From Paradevosia sp036499825 (GTDB lineage: Bacteria > Pseudomonadota > Alphaproteobacteria > Rhizobiales > Devosiaceae): a DNA stretch of 64,000 nt. Position numbers and translations under genes: made by a program. This document shows, in pieces, positions 1 to 8,826 of this stretch (the first letter of the stretch is position 1; the number at the start of each line of letters is the position of its first letter). The stretch lies in assembly GCA_036499825.1 (NCBI GenBank), contig DASYCZ010000026.1, forward strand, positions 186,001 through 250,000. The letters run 5' to 3'. The notes beneath the pieces were generated by a model. That model saw only the letters and a program-made list of their open reading frames with translations. It was not told the origin of the DNA and made no database searches.

Positions 1-244
1 GGGGCTGGAAAAAAGGAGCGGAACACAGGGTTCTCCGGGGTGTGGCAGGCGGAATAAGTGTTAACCGACGAATCTCTGAAGATGAAGCGTTTGTGACGCC
101 GGCGCCCAATCAACCCATTCCGTTGCGGTTAGCCGGAAATAAGGCAAGATGATCACGCCGACGCGATCCGCGAGGTTTGAGGTGCAGCAAGCCCTTTCGC
201 CACGTCTCACAGCGCTGTATCAGCAGGGCTGGAGAGCTTAAGCC
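1..244. other. Upstream region with no gene recognised
   Basis: No coding frame with family resemblance or a convincing ribosome binding site is visible before ttcA. The stretch probably carries the ttcA promoter and leader, but I could not pick a defensible -35/-10 pair. The end of an upstream gene beyond the window cannot be excluded. Confidence 0.4.
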
Positions 245-1111
245 ATGAACCAGATCACCATCGACAAGACAATCGACGCCGAAGACGATTTCACCGGCAC
301 GCATCCGATGTTCCGGGACGTGCCGTCAAGCGTCGAGTTCAACAAGCTCAGGAAGCGGTTGATCCGGTTGACGCGGGAGGCGATCGACAAGTTCGGCATG
401 GTAAAGCCGGGCGATCGCTGGCTGGTGGCGCTATCGGGCGGCAAGGATTCGTATAGCCTCTTGGCGCTGTTGCTGGACCTGAAGTGGCGCGGCTTGCTGC
501 CGGTTGAACTGCTGGCCTGCAATCTCGACCAGGGGCAGCCGAATTTTCCCAAGCACATTCTCCCGGAATATCTCGAAAAGCTCGGAGTGCCGCACCGGAT
601 CGAATACCAGGACACGTATTCGATCGTTACCGACAAGCTACCGGCGGGCGCTACCTATTGCTCGCTGTGCTCGCGACTGCGGCGCGGTCATCTCTATCGC
701 ATCGCGCGGGAGGAGGGCTGCTCGGCGCTGGTACTGGGGCACCATCGCGAGGACAGCCTCGAGACGTTCTTCATGAACCTCTTCCACGGCGGCAAGCTGG
801 CGGCAATGCCCGGCAAGCTGCTGAACGATGAGGGCGACGTGCAGGTGCTGCGACCGCTGATCTATTGTGCCGAGCCTGACCTGGCGCGGCTGGCGCAGAT
901 CATGGAATTTCCCATCATTCCCTGCGATCTGTGCGGCAGCCAGGACGGGCTTGAGCGCAATGCCATGAAGGCGATGCTCGACGATATCGAGAAGCGCATG
1001 CCAGGGCGCAAGGATGTGATGATCCGCGCCCTCGGCAATGTGCGGCCGAGCCATCTGCTCGACCCCAAGCTGTTCGACTTCGCCGCGCTGATGGGCGGCG
1101 GCGAGGCCTGA
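245..1111 (+). CDS. ttcA: tRNA 2-thiocytidine biosynthesis protein TtcA
   Basis: This cytoplasmic enzyme thiolates cytidine 32 of certain tRNAs using ATP and a [4Fe-4S] cluster. The 288-residue product has the PP-loop SGGKDS at residues 64-69, which binds ATP, and two CxxC pairs (C139/C142 in CSLC, C227/C230 in CDLC), the arrangement expected for the cluster and sulfur transfer. Length is normal for the family. GGAGAG lies about 8 bases before the ATG. It converges on an efflux gene with only 3 bases between the stops, so the two are not an operon. The family call is very secure. Confidence 0.95.
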   Translation: MNQITIDKTIDAEDDFTGTHPMFRDVPSSVEFNKLRKRLIRLTREAIDKFGMVKPGDRWLVALSGGKDSYSLLALLLDLKWRGLLPVELLACNLDQGQPNFPKHILPEYLEKLGVPHRIEYQDTYSIVTDKLPAGATYCSLCSRLRRGHLYRIAREEGCSALVLGHHREDSLETFFMNLFHGGKLAAMPGKLLNDEGDVQVLRPLIYCAEPDLARLAQIMEFPIIPCDLCGSQDGLERNAMKAMLDDIEKRMPGRKDVMIRALGNVRPSHLLDPKLFDFAALMGGGEA

Positions 1112-1114
1112 GCC

Positions 1115-2380
1115 TCAGTGGCCGCCGAAATCGGCGGCGACCGCTCCACCATGTGCGTACTGCTCACCGACGCCGAACAGGCGGCCCTTTTCGGCGATCA
1201 GCACGCAGATGAGGGTCACGATGCCCATTGTGAGGTAGCCCAGCGCCACCGGCGTCACGGTGCCATTGAAGCTCTGGCCGATGAAGCTGCCGATTATGGC
1301 GCCGCCCACCGTCTGGATGAAGCCGAACACGGCTGAGGCGGTACCGGCGACTTCGCCCAGGGGCTCCATCGACAGCGAGTTCATGTTGGAGGCGGCAAAG
1401 CCGAACATGAACATGATGCCGGCAACCAGCAGGAAGAACACGATCAGCGGCAGTTGGAAGTAGTGGCTGCCGACGGTCAGCGTGATCGCGAACACCATGT
1501 AGATCAGCATGGCGCCATGCGAGAGCCGCCGCATGCCGAGGCGCTGCACGAAACGGGAGTTGAAGTAGTTCGACAGCGACATCAGGCTCGCCATGGCGGC
1601 GAAGGCGACGGGGAAGTAGGGCCCCAGGCCATAGATATCGACATAGATCTGCTGCGACGATGAGATGAAGCCGAAGAGGCCGCCGAACATGAACATGCCG
1701 GCGAGGCCGTAGCTGAAGGCGACGCGGTTGGTGAAGACGAGCCTGAAGCCACCGAGCACGGCGGAGACCGTCAGCGGGCGGCGATGTTCTACCGAGAGGG
1801 TTTCGGGCAGGCGCAGGAAGACCCAGACGCCGATGACCGTGGCAAGGATCGCCATGAAGGCGAAGATATATTGCCATGGCCCCGCGAACAGGATGACCTG
1901 GCCAATGCCGGGGGCGATAACCGGCAGCACCATGAAGACCATGAAAGACAGCGACATGACCTGGGCCATATCGCGGCCCGAATAACGGTCGCGGATGGCA
2001 GAGGTGGCAATGACGCGGGTACCGGCGGCCCCCATGCCTTGAATGACGCGCAGGAACAGCAGGGTGAAAAAGTTCGGCGCCAGAATGGCGCAGCCGGCGG
2101 CCAGCACATAAACCACGATGCCGATCAGCAGTGGGTTTCGGCGACCGAAACGATCGGAGAGGGGGCCAAAGGCGAGCTGTGCAACACCAAAGCCCAGCAT
2201 GTAGGCGGCGATCACCAGTTGCCGTTCGTTTTCGCTTTCGACACCAAGCGCGACGCCCATATAGGGCAGGGCCGGCAGCATGACGTCGATAGCGAGAGAA
2301 TTCAGGCACATCAGGCCCGCGACGAGGGCAATGAATTCAGGGCGCGAAATGATCCGCGCGGACAGCGACGTCACAGACAT
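1115..2380 (-). CDS. Bcr/CflA family multidrug efflux MFS transporter
   Basis: A 421-residue inner-membrane protein with about 12 hydrophobic segments. After the second helix it carries the drug/proton antiporter motif around GPLSDRFGRR, typical of the Bcr/CflA branch of the major facilitator superfamily. Members export drugs or small metabolites by proton antiport; the substrate here cannot be read from sequence. It is transcribed alone on the minus strand, convergent with ttcA and downstream of grxD, with about 160 bases for its own promoter. Confidence 0.85.
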   Translation of the reverse strand: MSVTSLSARIISRPEFIALVAGLMCLNSLAIDVMLPALPYMGVALGVESENERQLVIAAYMLGFGVAQLAFGPLSDRFGRRNPLLIGIVVYVLAAGCAILAPNFFTLLFLRVIQGMGAAGTRVIATSAIRDRYSGRDMAQVMSLSFMVFMVLPVIAPGIGQVILFAGPWQYIFAFMAILATVIGVWVFLRLPETLSVEHRRPLTVSAVLGGFRLVFTNRVAFSYGLAGMFMFGGLFGFISSSQQIYVDIYGLGPYFPVAFAAMASLMSLSNYFNSRFVQRLGMRRLSHGAMLIYMVFAITLTVGSHYFQLPLIVFFLLVAGIMFMFGFAASNMNSLSMEPLGEVAGTASAVFGFIQTVGGAIIGSFIGQSFNGTVTPVALGYLTMGIVTLICVLIAEKGRLFGVGEQYAHGGAVAADFGGH

Positions 2381-2490
2381 GAGAATATCCGAGAAAACGG
2401 CCAGGAGCGCCGATTGGGACGAGAATAACAGGCCTGACCCTGAAGGTGAGTCCAGGCAAGTTTACAGTGGGGGTTAATACAAAGATATGA

Positions 2491-2513
2491 AGGCCGCGCC
2501 AATAGCGCGGCCT
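2491..2513 (-). terminator. Hairpin downstream of grxD
   Basis: A perfect 9-bp stem (AGGCCGCGC / GCGCGGCCT) with a five-base loop lies about 27 bases past the grxD stop. The minus-strand tail is only loosely T-rich (TTCATATCTTT), so it may be a weak intrinsic terminator or a 3' stabilising stem. Confidence 0.5.
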
Positions 2514-2539
2514 CAATCGGCAGTCAGATGCGTAAGAAC

Positions 2540-2884
2540 TCAGGCGGTCTGCTTGACCTGCACGCCAGCATTGGCGAAGTGCGTCTGCAACTCGCCAGCC
2601 TGGAACATCTCACGCACGATGTCGGCGCCGCCGACGAATTCGCCCTTGACGTAGAGCTGCGGGATGGTCGGCCAATTGGTGTAAGTCTTGACGCCATCGC
2701 GAAGAGCAGGATCGGCCAGCACATTGGCGCTCTGATAATCGACGCCCAGATAGTTGAGGATCTGCACGACCTGGCCGGAGAAGCCGCACTGCGGAAAATC
2801 GGGCGTGCCCTTCATGAACAGGAACACGTCGTTGGTCTTCACGGCGTTGTCGATGAAGGCGTTGATATCGGTGGTATCGGACAT
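2540..2884 (-). CDS. grxD: Monothiol glutaredoxin, Grx4/GrxD family
   Basis: A 114-residue single thioredoxin-fold protein. The active site is CGFS (C33-S36), diagnostic of class II monothiol glutaredoxins that bind a bridging [2Fe-2S] cluster with glutathione and deliver Fe-S clusters. The TIPQLYVKGEFVGGAD segment carries the cis-Pro and the glutathione-binding region. Grx4-type proteins partner with BolA, and a bolA gene lies about 490 bases upstream on the same strand, as in many alphaproteobacteria. Confidence 0.95.
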   Translation of the reverse strand: MSDTTDINAFIDNAVKTNDVFLFMKGTPDFPQCGFSGQVVQILNYLGVDYQSANVLADPALRDGVKTYTNWPTIPQLYVKGEFVGGADIVREMFQAGELQTHFANAGVQVKQTA

Positions 2885-3040
2885 GGGGATAGCCTTTCGT
2901 CATCCGGGTTCAAGGGCCGGGACACTTCGGTTCTAAATATGACATCGGCGACGCAGTGTCGAGATCAACATCGGTATCGGACGATGATCTTTTCGAGATG
3001 GATCGTGCCTTGGTAACGGATGTGGCGATCCTCTTCGGTG

Positions 3041-3370
3041 TTAGCGGCGTCGCCGGATTGTAGTGCTGGCGCCAAGCCCGTTAAGGACTTGCTGTGGAAT
3101 CTTGAGATCCTGAATCACGTCGGCATGGCGGCGAAAACCACAGAGCTCGCGCTGGACGAAATATTCCCATACAGCTTTCTGCGCTCCGGCCAGGCTCGCC
3201 TGCCGAGTCTCGTCGGACGTAGCGGACAGTGCTGCCAGCGCGTCCACAACGCGTTTTTCTGCAGCACCGAGCGAAGAGGCGCGCTCGGCCATGATTTCGT
3301 GTTCGAGCGCAACGGTACCCGCTTCGGGCCTTACAGCACGAATGAGATCGAGTGAATCACGAAGCGACAT
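3041..3370 (-). CDS. DUF6665 family protein of unknown function
   Basis: A 109-residue soluble, helical protein beginning MSLRDS and containing the segment VWEYFVQRELCGFR, which I recognise from a small alphaproteobacterial family usually annotated DUF6665. A longer open frame extends upstream, but its extra 51 codons are the bolA sequence in another frame, so the ATG at 3370, four bases after the bolA stop, is the likely start. The tight spacing suggests co-transcription with bolA. No function is known to me. Confidence 0.7.
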   Translation of the reverse strand: MSLRDSLDLIRAVRPEAGTVALEHEIMAERASSLGAAEKRVVDALAALSATSDETRQASLAGAQKAVWEYFVQRELCGFRRHADVIQDLKIPQQVLNGLGASTTIRRRR

Positions 3371-3374
3371 CGAT

Positions 3375-3608
3375 TCAGTCCGGCGCCTGGGTCTGCAGGG
3401 CAAGGGCATGCAGCGCGCCACCCATGTCGCCTTTGAGGGCGGCGTAGACGAGCTGATGCTGCTGGACGCGCGACTTGCCACGGAACTGCTCGGAAATGAC
3501 CGTCGCCGCCCAGTGGTCGCCATCCCCGGCGAGATCGCGGATTTCGATCTGCGCGTCGGGCAAGGCCTCGCGGATACGGCGTTCGATTTCGTTGGCTGGC
3601 ATGGGCAT
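3375..3608 (-). CDS. bolA: BolA family transcriptional regulator/Fe-S partner
   Basis: A compact BolA-fold protein of about 77 residues with the conserved core VSEQFRGKSRVQQHQLVYAAL. BolA proteins form [2Fe-2S] heterodimers with CGFS glutaredoxins and influence morphology and iron handling. The frame opens at a GTG (3617), but AGAGG directly abuts that codon and sits 8 bases before the ATG at 3608, so the ATG is chosen. The gene lies upstream of DUF6665 and grxD in the same orientation. Confidence 0.9.
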   Translation of the reverse strand: MPMPANEIERRIREALPDAQIEIRDLAGDGDHWAATVISEQFRGKSRVQQHQLVYAALKGDMGGALHALALQTQAPD

Positions 3609-3669
3609 GGCCGTCACCTCTCGCGATGGGCACTACGTATAATAGACTATGGTTGTCTGCTGCGGGTTT

Positions 3670-4416
3670 TCAAGCGGGCTTAGAAGGCCACAGGCGGAGT
3701 CCCGACTCCGTGGCAAACGTTTCATCCTCTGTATAGATCGGTAGGCCGCGCTTGACGATCGCCTGGCAGGCGAGGGCGTCGCCGGAGAGGTGCTCGCGGT
3801 TGAAATGGGTTGTGCCGCCGAAGAACAGGCCGGTTTGGGAAAACGAGAAGCCGGCCATGACGACGGGATTAGCGCCCAGCTTACAGGCAAGCAAGGCCGC
3901 GTAAATGCCGTTCGACAGGCTTTCACGATTGGTTATGGAGACCTGATAACGTCCTGTCATCTCGGCGATGATGGCGCCTCGCGTGTGGCGGTCCACTTCG
4001 GTGACGCCGTCGGCGTGGTAGCCGTAGGATGCCAGCTTGGCGCCAATGCCGCGGTCACGTTGGCTGGCAATGCTTGAAACCAGGTGCTTGGTGCGCTTGC
4101 CCTTTAGGGCTGCCCAAACCGTATCGGAGTGAAGGCTTGGGATGGTTATGCCATCCCGCATGACCGTCAGATCGGGGACCGGGATTCCAAAGCTTTCGCC
4201 GACCAGCTGTGAGCCGTTGATCGACACGACAAACCAGTCCGGCCGGTAACTTACCGGCTTCACTGCTGTCGGGGAGGATCCCAGTATCAGGGCAGGGCCG
4301 TTGATACGCGGTAGCGTTGATAGCGCCCGTCTATAGGCGCGACGCCGCAAAGTGAGGAGCAGGAATGAACGCGTCTTCATTCCAAGGCCGGCGAGGATGC
4401 GCTCGTAGGGACGCAT
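3670..4416 (-). CDS. Putative CMP-sugar-dependent glycosyltransferase (GT42/GT29-like or DUF115-like)
   Basis: A 248-residue protein I cannot place firmly. Residues 41-60 contain LILGSSPTA followed by a strand ending VVSINGS. Around residues 175-205 there is SLSNGIYAALLACKLGA then VVMAGFSFS. This pattern, a glycine-rich nucleotide loop early and a Gly-Ile/Val-Tyr helix followed by a G-F/I-D/S strand late, resembles GT42/GT29 sialyltransferases and MptE-like DUF115 proteins. There is no signal peptide and no clear membrane helix. It starts 7 bases after kdsB, so coexpression is likely; kdsB makes CMP-Kdo, a CMP-activated sugar. The function is inference from fold pattern and context. Confidence 0.45.
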   Translation of the reverse strand: MRPYERILAGLGMKTRSFLLLTLRRRAYRRALSTLPRINGPALILGSSPTAVKPVSYRPDWFVVSINGSQLVGESFGIPVPDLTVMRDGITIPSLHSDTVWAALKGKRTKHLVSSIASQRDRGIGAKLASYGYHADGVTEVDRHTRGAIIAEMTGRYQVSITNRESLSNGIYAALLACKLGANPVVMAGFSFSQTGLFFGGTTHFNREHLSGDALACQAIVKRGLPIYTEDETFATESGLRLWPSKPA

Positions 4417-4423
4417 CGGGCGG

Positions 4424-5158
4424 CTACTTCATGCCGCGTTGGACAAGGGCGCGCTCGACTTCAGCCACATCCTCAGGCGTATCGACGGCGATCGATTCCG
4501 ATGACATTTCGACGAGATGCACTTCGTAGCCGAGTTCGAGAAAACGAATGATCTCGTTGTCCTCAATAGCCTCGATGGTGGTCTTGCCACCGTTGCCGGC
4601 ATAGGCCTTGAGCGCTGCCGGCGAGAAGCCATAGATCCAGACCGGACGCCAGGCGCGACGGTATTCAAGCGACTTCGGTGCCGGAATGGAAGCGCGCGAC
4701 ACATACAGCAGCCGCTTGTCCTGGCGGAAGACGGCTTTGGGAATGCTGGGGTTGCGATACTGTTCCTCGGAGGTAACTTCACAGATGCCGAGATGCAGGT
4801 CGGTGGGCGATTGCTGGGCCGCGGCAACGATGCGCTTGATGTCCTCGGGATTGATCAGCGGTTCGTCACCCTGGACGTTGATATAGTAGTCGGCAGGCAT
4901 CTTCTCGGCGAATTCGGCGATGCGGTCGGTGCCGGTGAGGCAGTCGGGCGAGGTGAGTATCCACTGAATACCCTTGCTTTCGCAGTAGTCGGCGATGCGT
5001 TGGTCGTCGGTGGCGACGTAAATCTTTTCCTGCGGGAAGGCCAATGTGCAGCGCCGCCAGGTGCGCTCCAGCAACGGGGTGCCGGCGATATCGATCAGCG
5101 GTTTGCCGGGCAGCCGGGTGGAGCGATAGCGTGCTGGAATGACGAGGCGAATATCCAT
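4424..5158 (-). CDS. kdsB: 3-deoxy-manno-octulosonate cytidylyltransferase (CMP-Kdo synthetase)
   Basis: This enzyme activates Kdo with CTP to CMP-Kdo for the lipopolysaccharide inner core. The 244-residue product starts MDIRLVIPARYRSTRLPGKPL-like, the family N-terminal CTP loop, and has VQGDEP for metal and sugar binding. The open frame reaches a TTG at 5176 overlapping the purL stop, but the ATG at 5158 fits the family N-terminus. It follows purL closely and precedes a glycosyltransferase-like gene, an unusual position for a lipopolysaccharide gene. Confidence 0.93.
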   Translation of the reverse strand: MDIRLVIPARYRSTRLPGKPLIDIAGTPLLERTWRRCTLAFPQEKIYVATDDQRIADYCESKGIQWILTSPDCLTGTDRIAEFAEKMPADYYINVQGDEPLINPEDIKRIVAAAQQSPTDLHLGICEVTSEEQYRNPSIPKAVFRQDKRLLYVSRASIPAPKSLEYRRAWRPVWIYGFSPAALKAYAGNGGKTTIEAIEDNEIIRFLELGYEVHLVEMSSESIAVDTPEDVAEVERALVQRGMK

Positions 5159-5172
5159 GGAAAAGCTTTCGA

Positions 5173-7401
5173 TCAATTCGAACCCATGAAGCCGGGGAAC
5201 CAGCTCTCATGGGCTATTTTGAGGTCCTGGACGGAAATGGCGGGCGCCGAGCCGAGTTTTAGTTCGGTGCCGCCGGTGGTGCCGATCCAGGGGGCGAAAA
5301 TGCCGGCGTCGCGGACTTCGGCCATGAAGCGCGAAAAGTCCTCGAGGTTGGGCATGTCGCGAACGGTGACGAGGTAGCGGCCCTGGTCTTCGCCGAAGAA
5401 GACGGGGATGGGGTGCTGGCCTTCCAGCTCGTTTACGGTGGCGCCGATGCCGGAAGCGATGGCCATTTCGGCAAGGCCGATGGCAAGGCCGCCATCCGAC
5501 AGGTCATGCACGGCCGTGGCCACCCCGGTGCGAATGAGGTTGCGGACGAAATCGCCGACCTTGCGTTCATGGGCGAGGTCGACCGGCGGCGGTGGGCCGT
5601 CGCGGCGATCGTGCAGGTCGCGCAGATAAATGGATTGGCCGAGATGGGTGCCCCAGAAGGCGGGGGCGCCAAAGAGCAGGATCAGCTCGCCTTCGCCCGC
5701 AAAGCCGATGCGGGTCATCTGGTCCCAATCCGGCAACAGGCCGACGCCGCCGATGGTGGGCGTCGGCAGAATGCCCTTGCCGTTAGTCTCGTTGTAGAGG
5801 GAGACGTTGCCGGAGACGATAGGGAAATCCAGCGCGCGGCACGCCTCGCCGATACCTTCGATGGCTTTCACCAACTGGCCCATGATCTCGGGGCGTTCGG
5901 GATTGCCGAAGTTGAGGTTGTCCGTCGCGGCGAGTGGATCGGCGCCGACGGCGGTAAGATTGCGCCAGGCTTCGGCGACGGCCTGCTTGCCGCCCTCATA
6001 GGGATCGGCCTCGCAATAGCGTGGCGTCACGTCGGAGGTGAAGGCAAGGGCTTTGCCAGGCTGGCCTTCGACGCGGATGACGCCGGCATCGCCGCCGGGA
6101 CGCTGCAGCGAGTTGCCCTGGATCAGGGTGTCGTATTGCTCGTAGACCCAGCGGCGGGACGCTAGGGCATGAGAGCCGATGAGCTTCAGGAGGGCATCGG
6201 CGACATCGGCCTCCGGAATATCGTCGGCTGCCAGCGGAGCAGGGGCCTGGGTAGCGGTCCAGGGACGATCATATTCCGGCGCCTCGTCGCCGAGGTCCTT
6301 GATCGGAAGGTTGGCGACTTCTCTGCCCTGCCATTTGACACGGAAGCGCAGGTCGTTGGTGGTGACGCCGACCGTTGCGAAGTCGAGTTCCCACTTCTCG
6401 AAGACGGCGCGTGCCTCGGCTTCCTTTTCAGGATGCAGCACCATGAGCATGCGTTCCTGGCTTTCGGAGAGCATCATCTCATAGGGCGTCATCTGCTCTT
6501 CGCGGACCGGGACCTTGTCCAGGTCGAGCTCGATACCGAGATCGCCCTTGGCGCCCATTTCGACGGCGGAGCAGGTGAGGCCCGCCGCCCCCATGTCCTG
6601 GATGGCGATGACGGCGCCCGTTGCCATCAGTTCCAGGCAGGCCTCGAGCAGGCGCTTCTCGGTGAAGGGGTCGCCGACCTGGACGGTTGGGCGTTTTTCA
6701 TCAATATCGTCGCCGAATTCGGCTGAGGCCATGGTGGCGCCGCCGACGCCGTCGCGGCCGGTCTTGGCGCCCAGATAGACGACGGGCAGGCCGACGCCTT
6801 CCGCTTTGGAATAAAAGATCTTGTCGGTGTCGGCGAGACCGGCGGCGAAGGCATTGACGAGGATGTTGCCATTGTAGCGTTCGTCGAACTCGACTTCGCC
6901 ACCGACCGTGGGCACGCCGAAGGCGTTACCATAGCCGCCAACGCCGGCGACGACGCCTGAGACAAGATGGCGGGTCTTTTCGTGTTCGGGCGCGCCGAAA
7001 CGCAGGGCATTCATGGCGGCGACCGGGCGGGCGCCCATGGTGAAGACGTCGCGCAGGATACCGCCGACGCCGGTGGCCGCCCCCTGGTATGGTTCGATGA
7101 AGGATGGATGGTTGTGAGATTCCATCTTGAAGACCACAGCCTGGCCATCGCCGATATCGACGACGCCGGCATTCTCACCGGGGCCCTGGATGACGCGGTC
7201 ACCGGTGGTCGGCAGGGTCTTCAGCCATTTCTTGGATGACTTATACGAGCAATGCTCGTTCCACATCGCAGAGAAAATGCCGAGTTCGGTATAGGTCGGC
7301 TGGCGGCCGATGAGCTTCACGATCTTGTCGAACTCATCTGGCTTGAGGCCGTGATCGGCCACGAGTTTTGCGGTGATGGCGACGTGGTTCTGAAAGGTCA
7401 T
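5173..7401 (-). CDS. purL: Phosphoribosylformylglycinamidine synthase subunit PurL (small type)
   Basis: It converts FGAR to FGAM in step 4 of de novo purine synthesis, using ammonia delivered by PurQ. At 742 residues this is the small PurL form that needs separate PurS and PurQ; both genes are present nearby. The two AIRS-like halves are visible, with ATP/Mg sites in MESHNHPSFIEPYQGAATG and in VHDLSDGGLA. The ATG overlaps the stop of the upstream membrane-protein gene as ATGA, implying translational coupling. Its own stop abuts kdsB. Confidence 0.97.
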   Translation of the reverse strand: MTFQNHVAITAKLVADHGLKPDEFDKIVKLIGRQPTYTELGIFSAMWNEHCSYKSSKKWLKTLPTTGDRVIQGPGENAGVVDIGDGQAVVFKMESHNHPSFIEPYQGAATGVGGILRDVFTMGARPVAAMNALRFGAPEHEKTRHLVSGVVAGVGGYGNAFGVPTVGGEVEFDERYNGNILVNAFAAGLADTDKIFYSKAEGVGLPVVYLGAKTGRDGVGGATMASAEFGDDIDEKRPTVQVGDPFTEKRLLEACLELMATGAVIAIQDMGAAGLTCSAVEMGAKGDLGIELDLDKVPVREEQMTPYEMMLSESQERMLMVLHPEKEAEARAVFEKWELDFATVGVTTNDLRFRVKWQGREVANLPIKDLGDEAPEYDRPWTATQAPAPLAADDIPEADVADALLKLIGSHALASRRWVYEQYDTLIQGNSLQRPGGDAGVIRVEGQPGKALAFTSDVTPRYCEADPYEGGKQAVAEAWRNLTAVGADPLAATDNLNFGNPERPEIMGQLVKAIEGIGEACRALDFPIVSGNVSLYNETNGKGILPTPTIGGVGLLPDWDQMTRIGFAGEGELILLFGAPAFWGTHLGQSIYLRDLHDRRDGPPPPVDLAHERKVGDFVRNLIRTGVATAVHDLSDGGLAIGLAEMAIASGIGATVNELEGQHPIPVFFGEDQGRYLVTVRDMPNLEDFSRFMAEVRDAGIFAPWIGTTGGTELKLGSAPAISVQDLKIAHESWFPGFMGSN

Positions 7402-8045
7402 GCGGTTGTCCGGGAAGGGGAGGTGCGCGCCAGATAGCGATCGATGGCGATGACGAAGACAAAAAGCACCGTCAGGGTGATCGCAACGATGACGATGTTG
7501 GCAATGGCCTGGGGATAACCCAGACGGTTCGCTTCGAGGATTGGATAAGGATATTCGCCCACGATGGCGCCGCGCAGCATGGCATAAACGACATAGACCA
7601 GTGGCGGCAACATCATCTTGGGGGTATCGCGCCAGCCAACCACCTCACCGTGCCGGGCGACGAGCCCCCACCAGAGCGCGTAGAGGATGGGCGTGACGTA
7701 GTGGAGCGTCACGCTGCAGAGCAGGAAGAGCCCCTGCGGCAGCGAAAGTTGGGCGAGCAGGAAATGGTAGAACAGCATGACCAGCACCATGACACCCGCC
7801 ATCATGGCGCGCGTAACCGGAGATCGGAACCATGACAGCCCGCGGACGGCAACAAGATCGGCGAGATAGATCAACACCAGCGTAAGATTGGTGAGGATGG
7901 TGAAGTACGAGAAGTAAGTTACAAGCGCGTCGCCGAGACTGCGGCCATTCGCCAGATAGGCGGGAATGCTGATCGAAAATTGCAGGATCAGCCCTACACC
8001 GCCAACACCAAAGCCAAGCAGGGTCAGGGCGCGTCCGGCGCTCAT
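7398..8045 (-). CDS. Pr6Pr/FAR-17a-like six-helix membrane protein
   Basis: A 215-residue very hydrophobic protein with about six transmembrane segments and conserved-looking FSYFTILTN and HYVTPILY motifs. These match the bacterial Pr6Pr (putative six-transmembrane) family, related to the FAR-17a/AIG1 proteins. It overlaps purQ and purL by four bases (ATGA) on both sides, so it is translated as part of the purine operon. Its role is unknown; no catalytic residue can be assigned beyond the Thr and His positions used by AIG1-type hydrolases, which I did not verify. Confidence 0.75.
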   Translation of the reverse strand: MSAGRALTLLGFGVGGVGLILQFSISIPAYLANGRSLGDALVTYFSYFTILTNLTLVLIYLADLVAVRGLSWFRSPVTRAMMAGVMVLVMLFYHFLLAQLSLPQGLFLLCSVTLHYVTPILYALWWGLVARHGEVVGWRDTPKMMLPPLVYVVYAMLRGAIVGEYPYPILEANRLGYPQAIANIVIVAITLTVLFVFVIAIDRYLARTSPSRTTA

Positions 8046-8713
8046 CAGGCTACCTGCTGCAGCAGACCATCGAAGAGGGGGGCACCATCGCTGCCGCCAT
8101 GGGCGGACTCGATCAGGTTCTCGGGATGCGGCATAAGGCCCAGAACGTTCTTGCGCTGGTTGGCGATACCGGCGATGTCGTTGAGCGAACCATTGGGGTT
8201 GGTGCCCTCGGCGTAACGGAAGACGACCTGGCCGTTGCCCTCGATGCGCGCCAGCGTTTCGGCATCGGCAAAATAGTTGCCATCATGATGGGCGACGGGA
8301 CAGCGGATGATCTGGCCCGGCTGGTAGAGGCGGGTGAAGTCGGTCGCGGTGTTGACGACCTTGAGCTTGACCTCTCGGCAGACGAATTTGAGCGAGGTGT
8401 TGCGCATCAGCGCGCCCGGCAAGAGGCCAGCCTCGATGAGGATCTGGAAGCCATTGCAGACACCAAGAACACGGCCACCCCGTTCGGCATGCTCGCGAAC
8501 GCCGTTCATGATGGGGGAGCGGGCGGCAATAGCGCCAACGCGGAGATAGTCGCCATAGGAAAAGCCGCCCGGGATGACGACGAGATCGACGTCGGGCAGG
8601 GCAGCATCCTGATGCCAGACGACAGTTGGGGCGGCGCCGGACAATTTCGTCAGCGCCGCGATCATGTCGCGGTCGCGATTGGAGCCGGGAAACACGATGA
8701 CAGCTGACTTCAT
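8045..8713 (-). CDS. purQ: Phosphoribosylformylglycinamidine synthase subunit PurQ (glutaminase)
   Basis: This class I glutamine amidotransferase subunit hydrolyses glutamine and channels ammonia to PurL. The 222-residue protein has the nucleophile elbow VCNGFQ and the catalytic His-Glu pair in MPHPE near the C-terminus. It begins VIVFPGSNRDRD, typical of PurQ. Its stop overlaps the Pr6Pr gene start. Upstream it is separated from purS by an acyltransferase gene, which breaks the usual purS-purQ adjacency. Confidence 0.97.
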   Translation of the reverse strand: MKSAVIVFPGSNRDRDMIAALTKLSGAAPTVVWHQDAALPDVDLVVIPGGFSYGDYLRVGAIAARSPIMNGVREHAERGGRVLGVCNGFQILIEAGLLPGALMRNTSLKFVCREVKLKVVNTATDFTRLYQPGQIIRCPVAHHDGNYFADAETLARIEGNGQVVFRYAEGTNPNGSLNDIAGIANQRKNVLGLMPHPENLIESAHGGSDGAPLFDGLLQQVA

Positions 8714-8826
8714 CGGCTAGGCCTCGCAGATCTATAGGATGCGAGGCCCTTTTCGTGGGTCTTGCCGCAAAAGGCAAGAGGCCGCCGCGAGAATCCCCTG
8801 CGCCGGCTCCGAATGGATGTTATGCG

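Noticed and set aside
1164..2309. Long open frame on the minus strand inside the Bcr/CflA gene
   Set aside because: It is the +1 shadow of the MFS gene in high-GC DNA, with Arg/His-rich sequence and no family resemblance.
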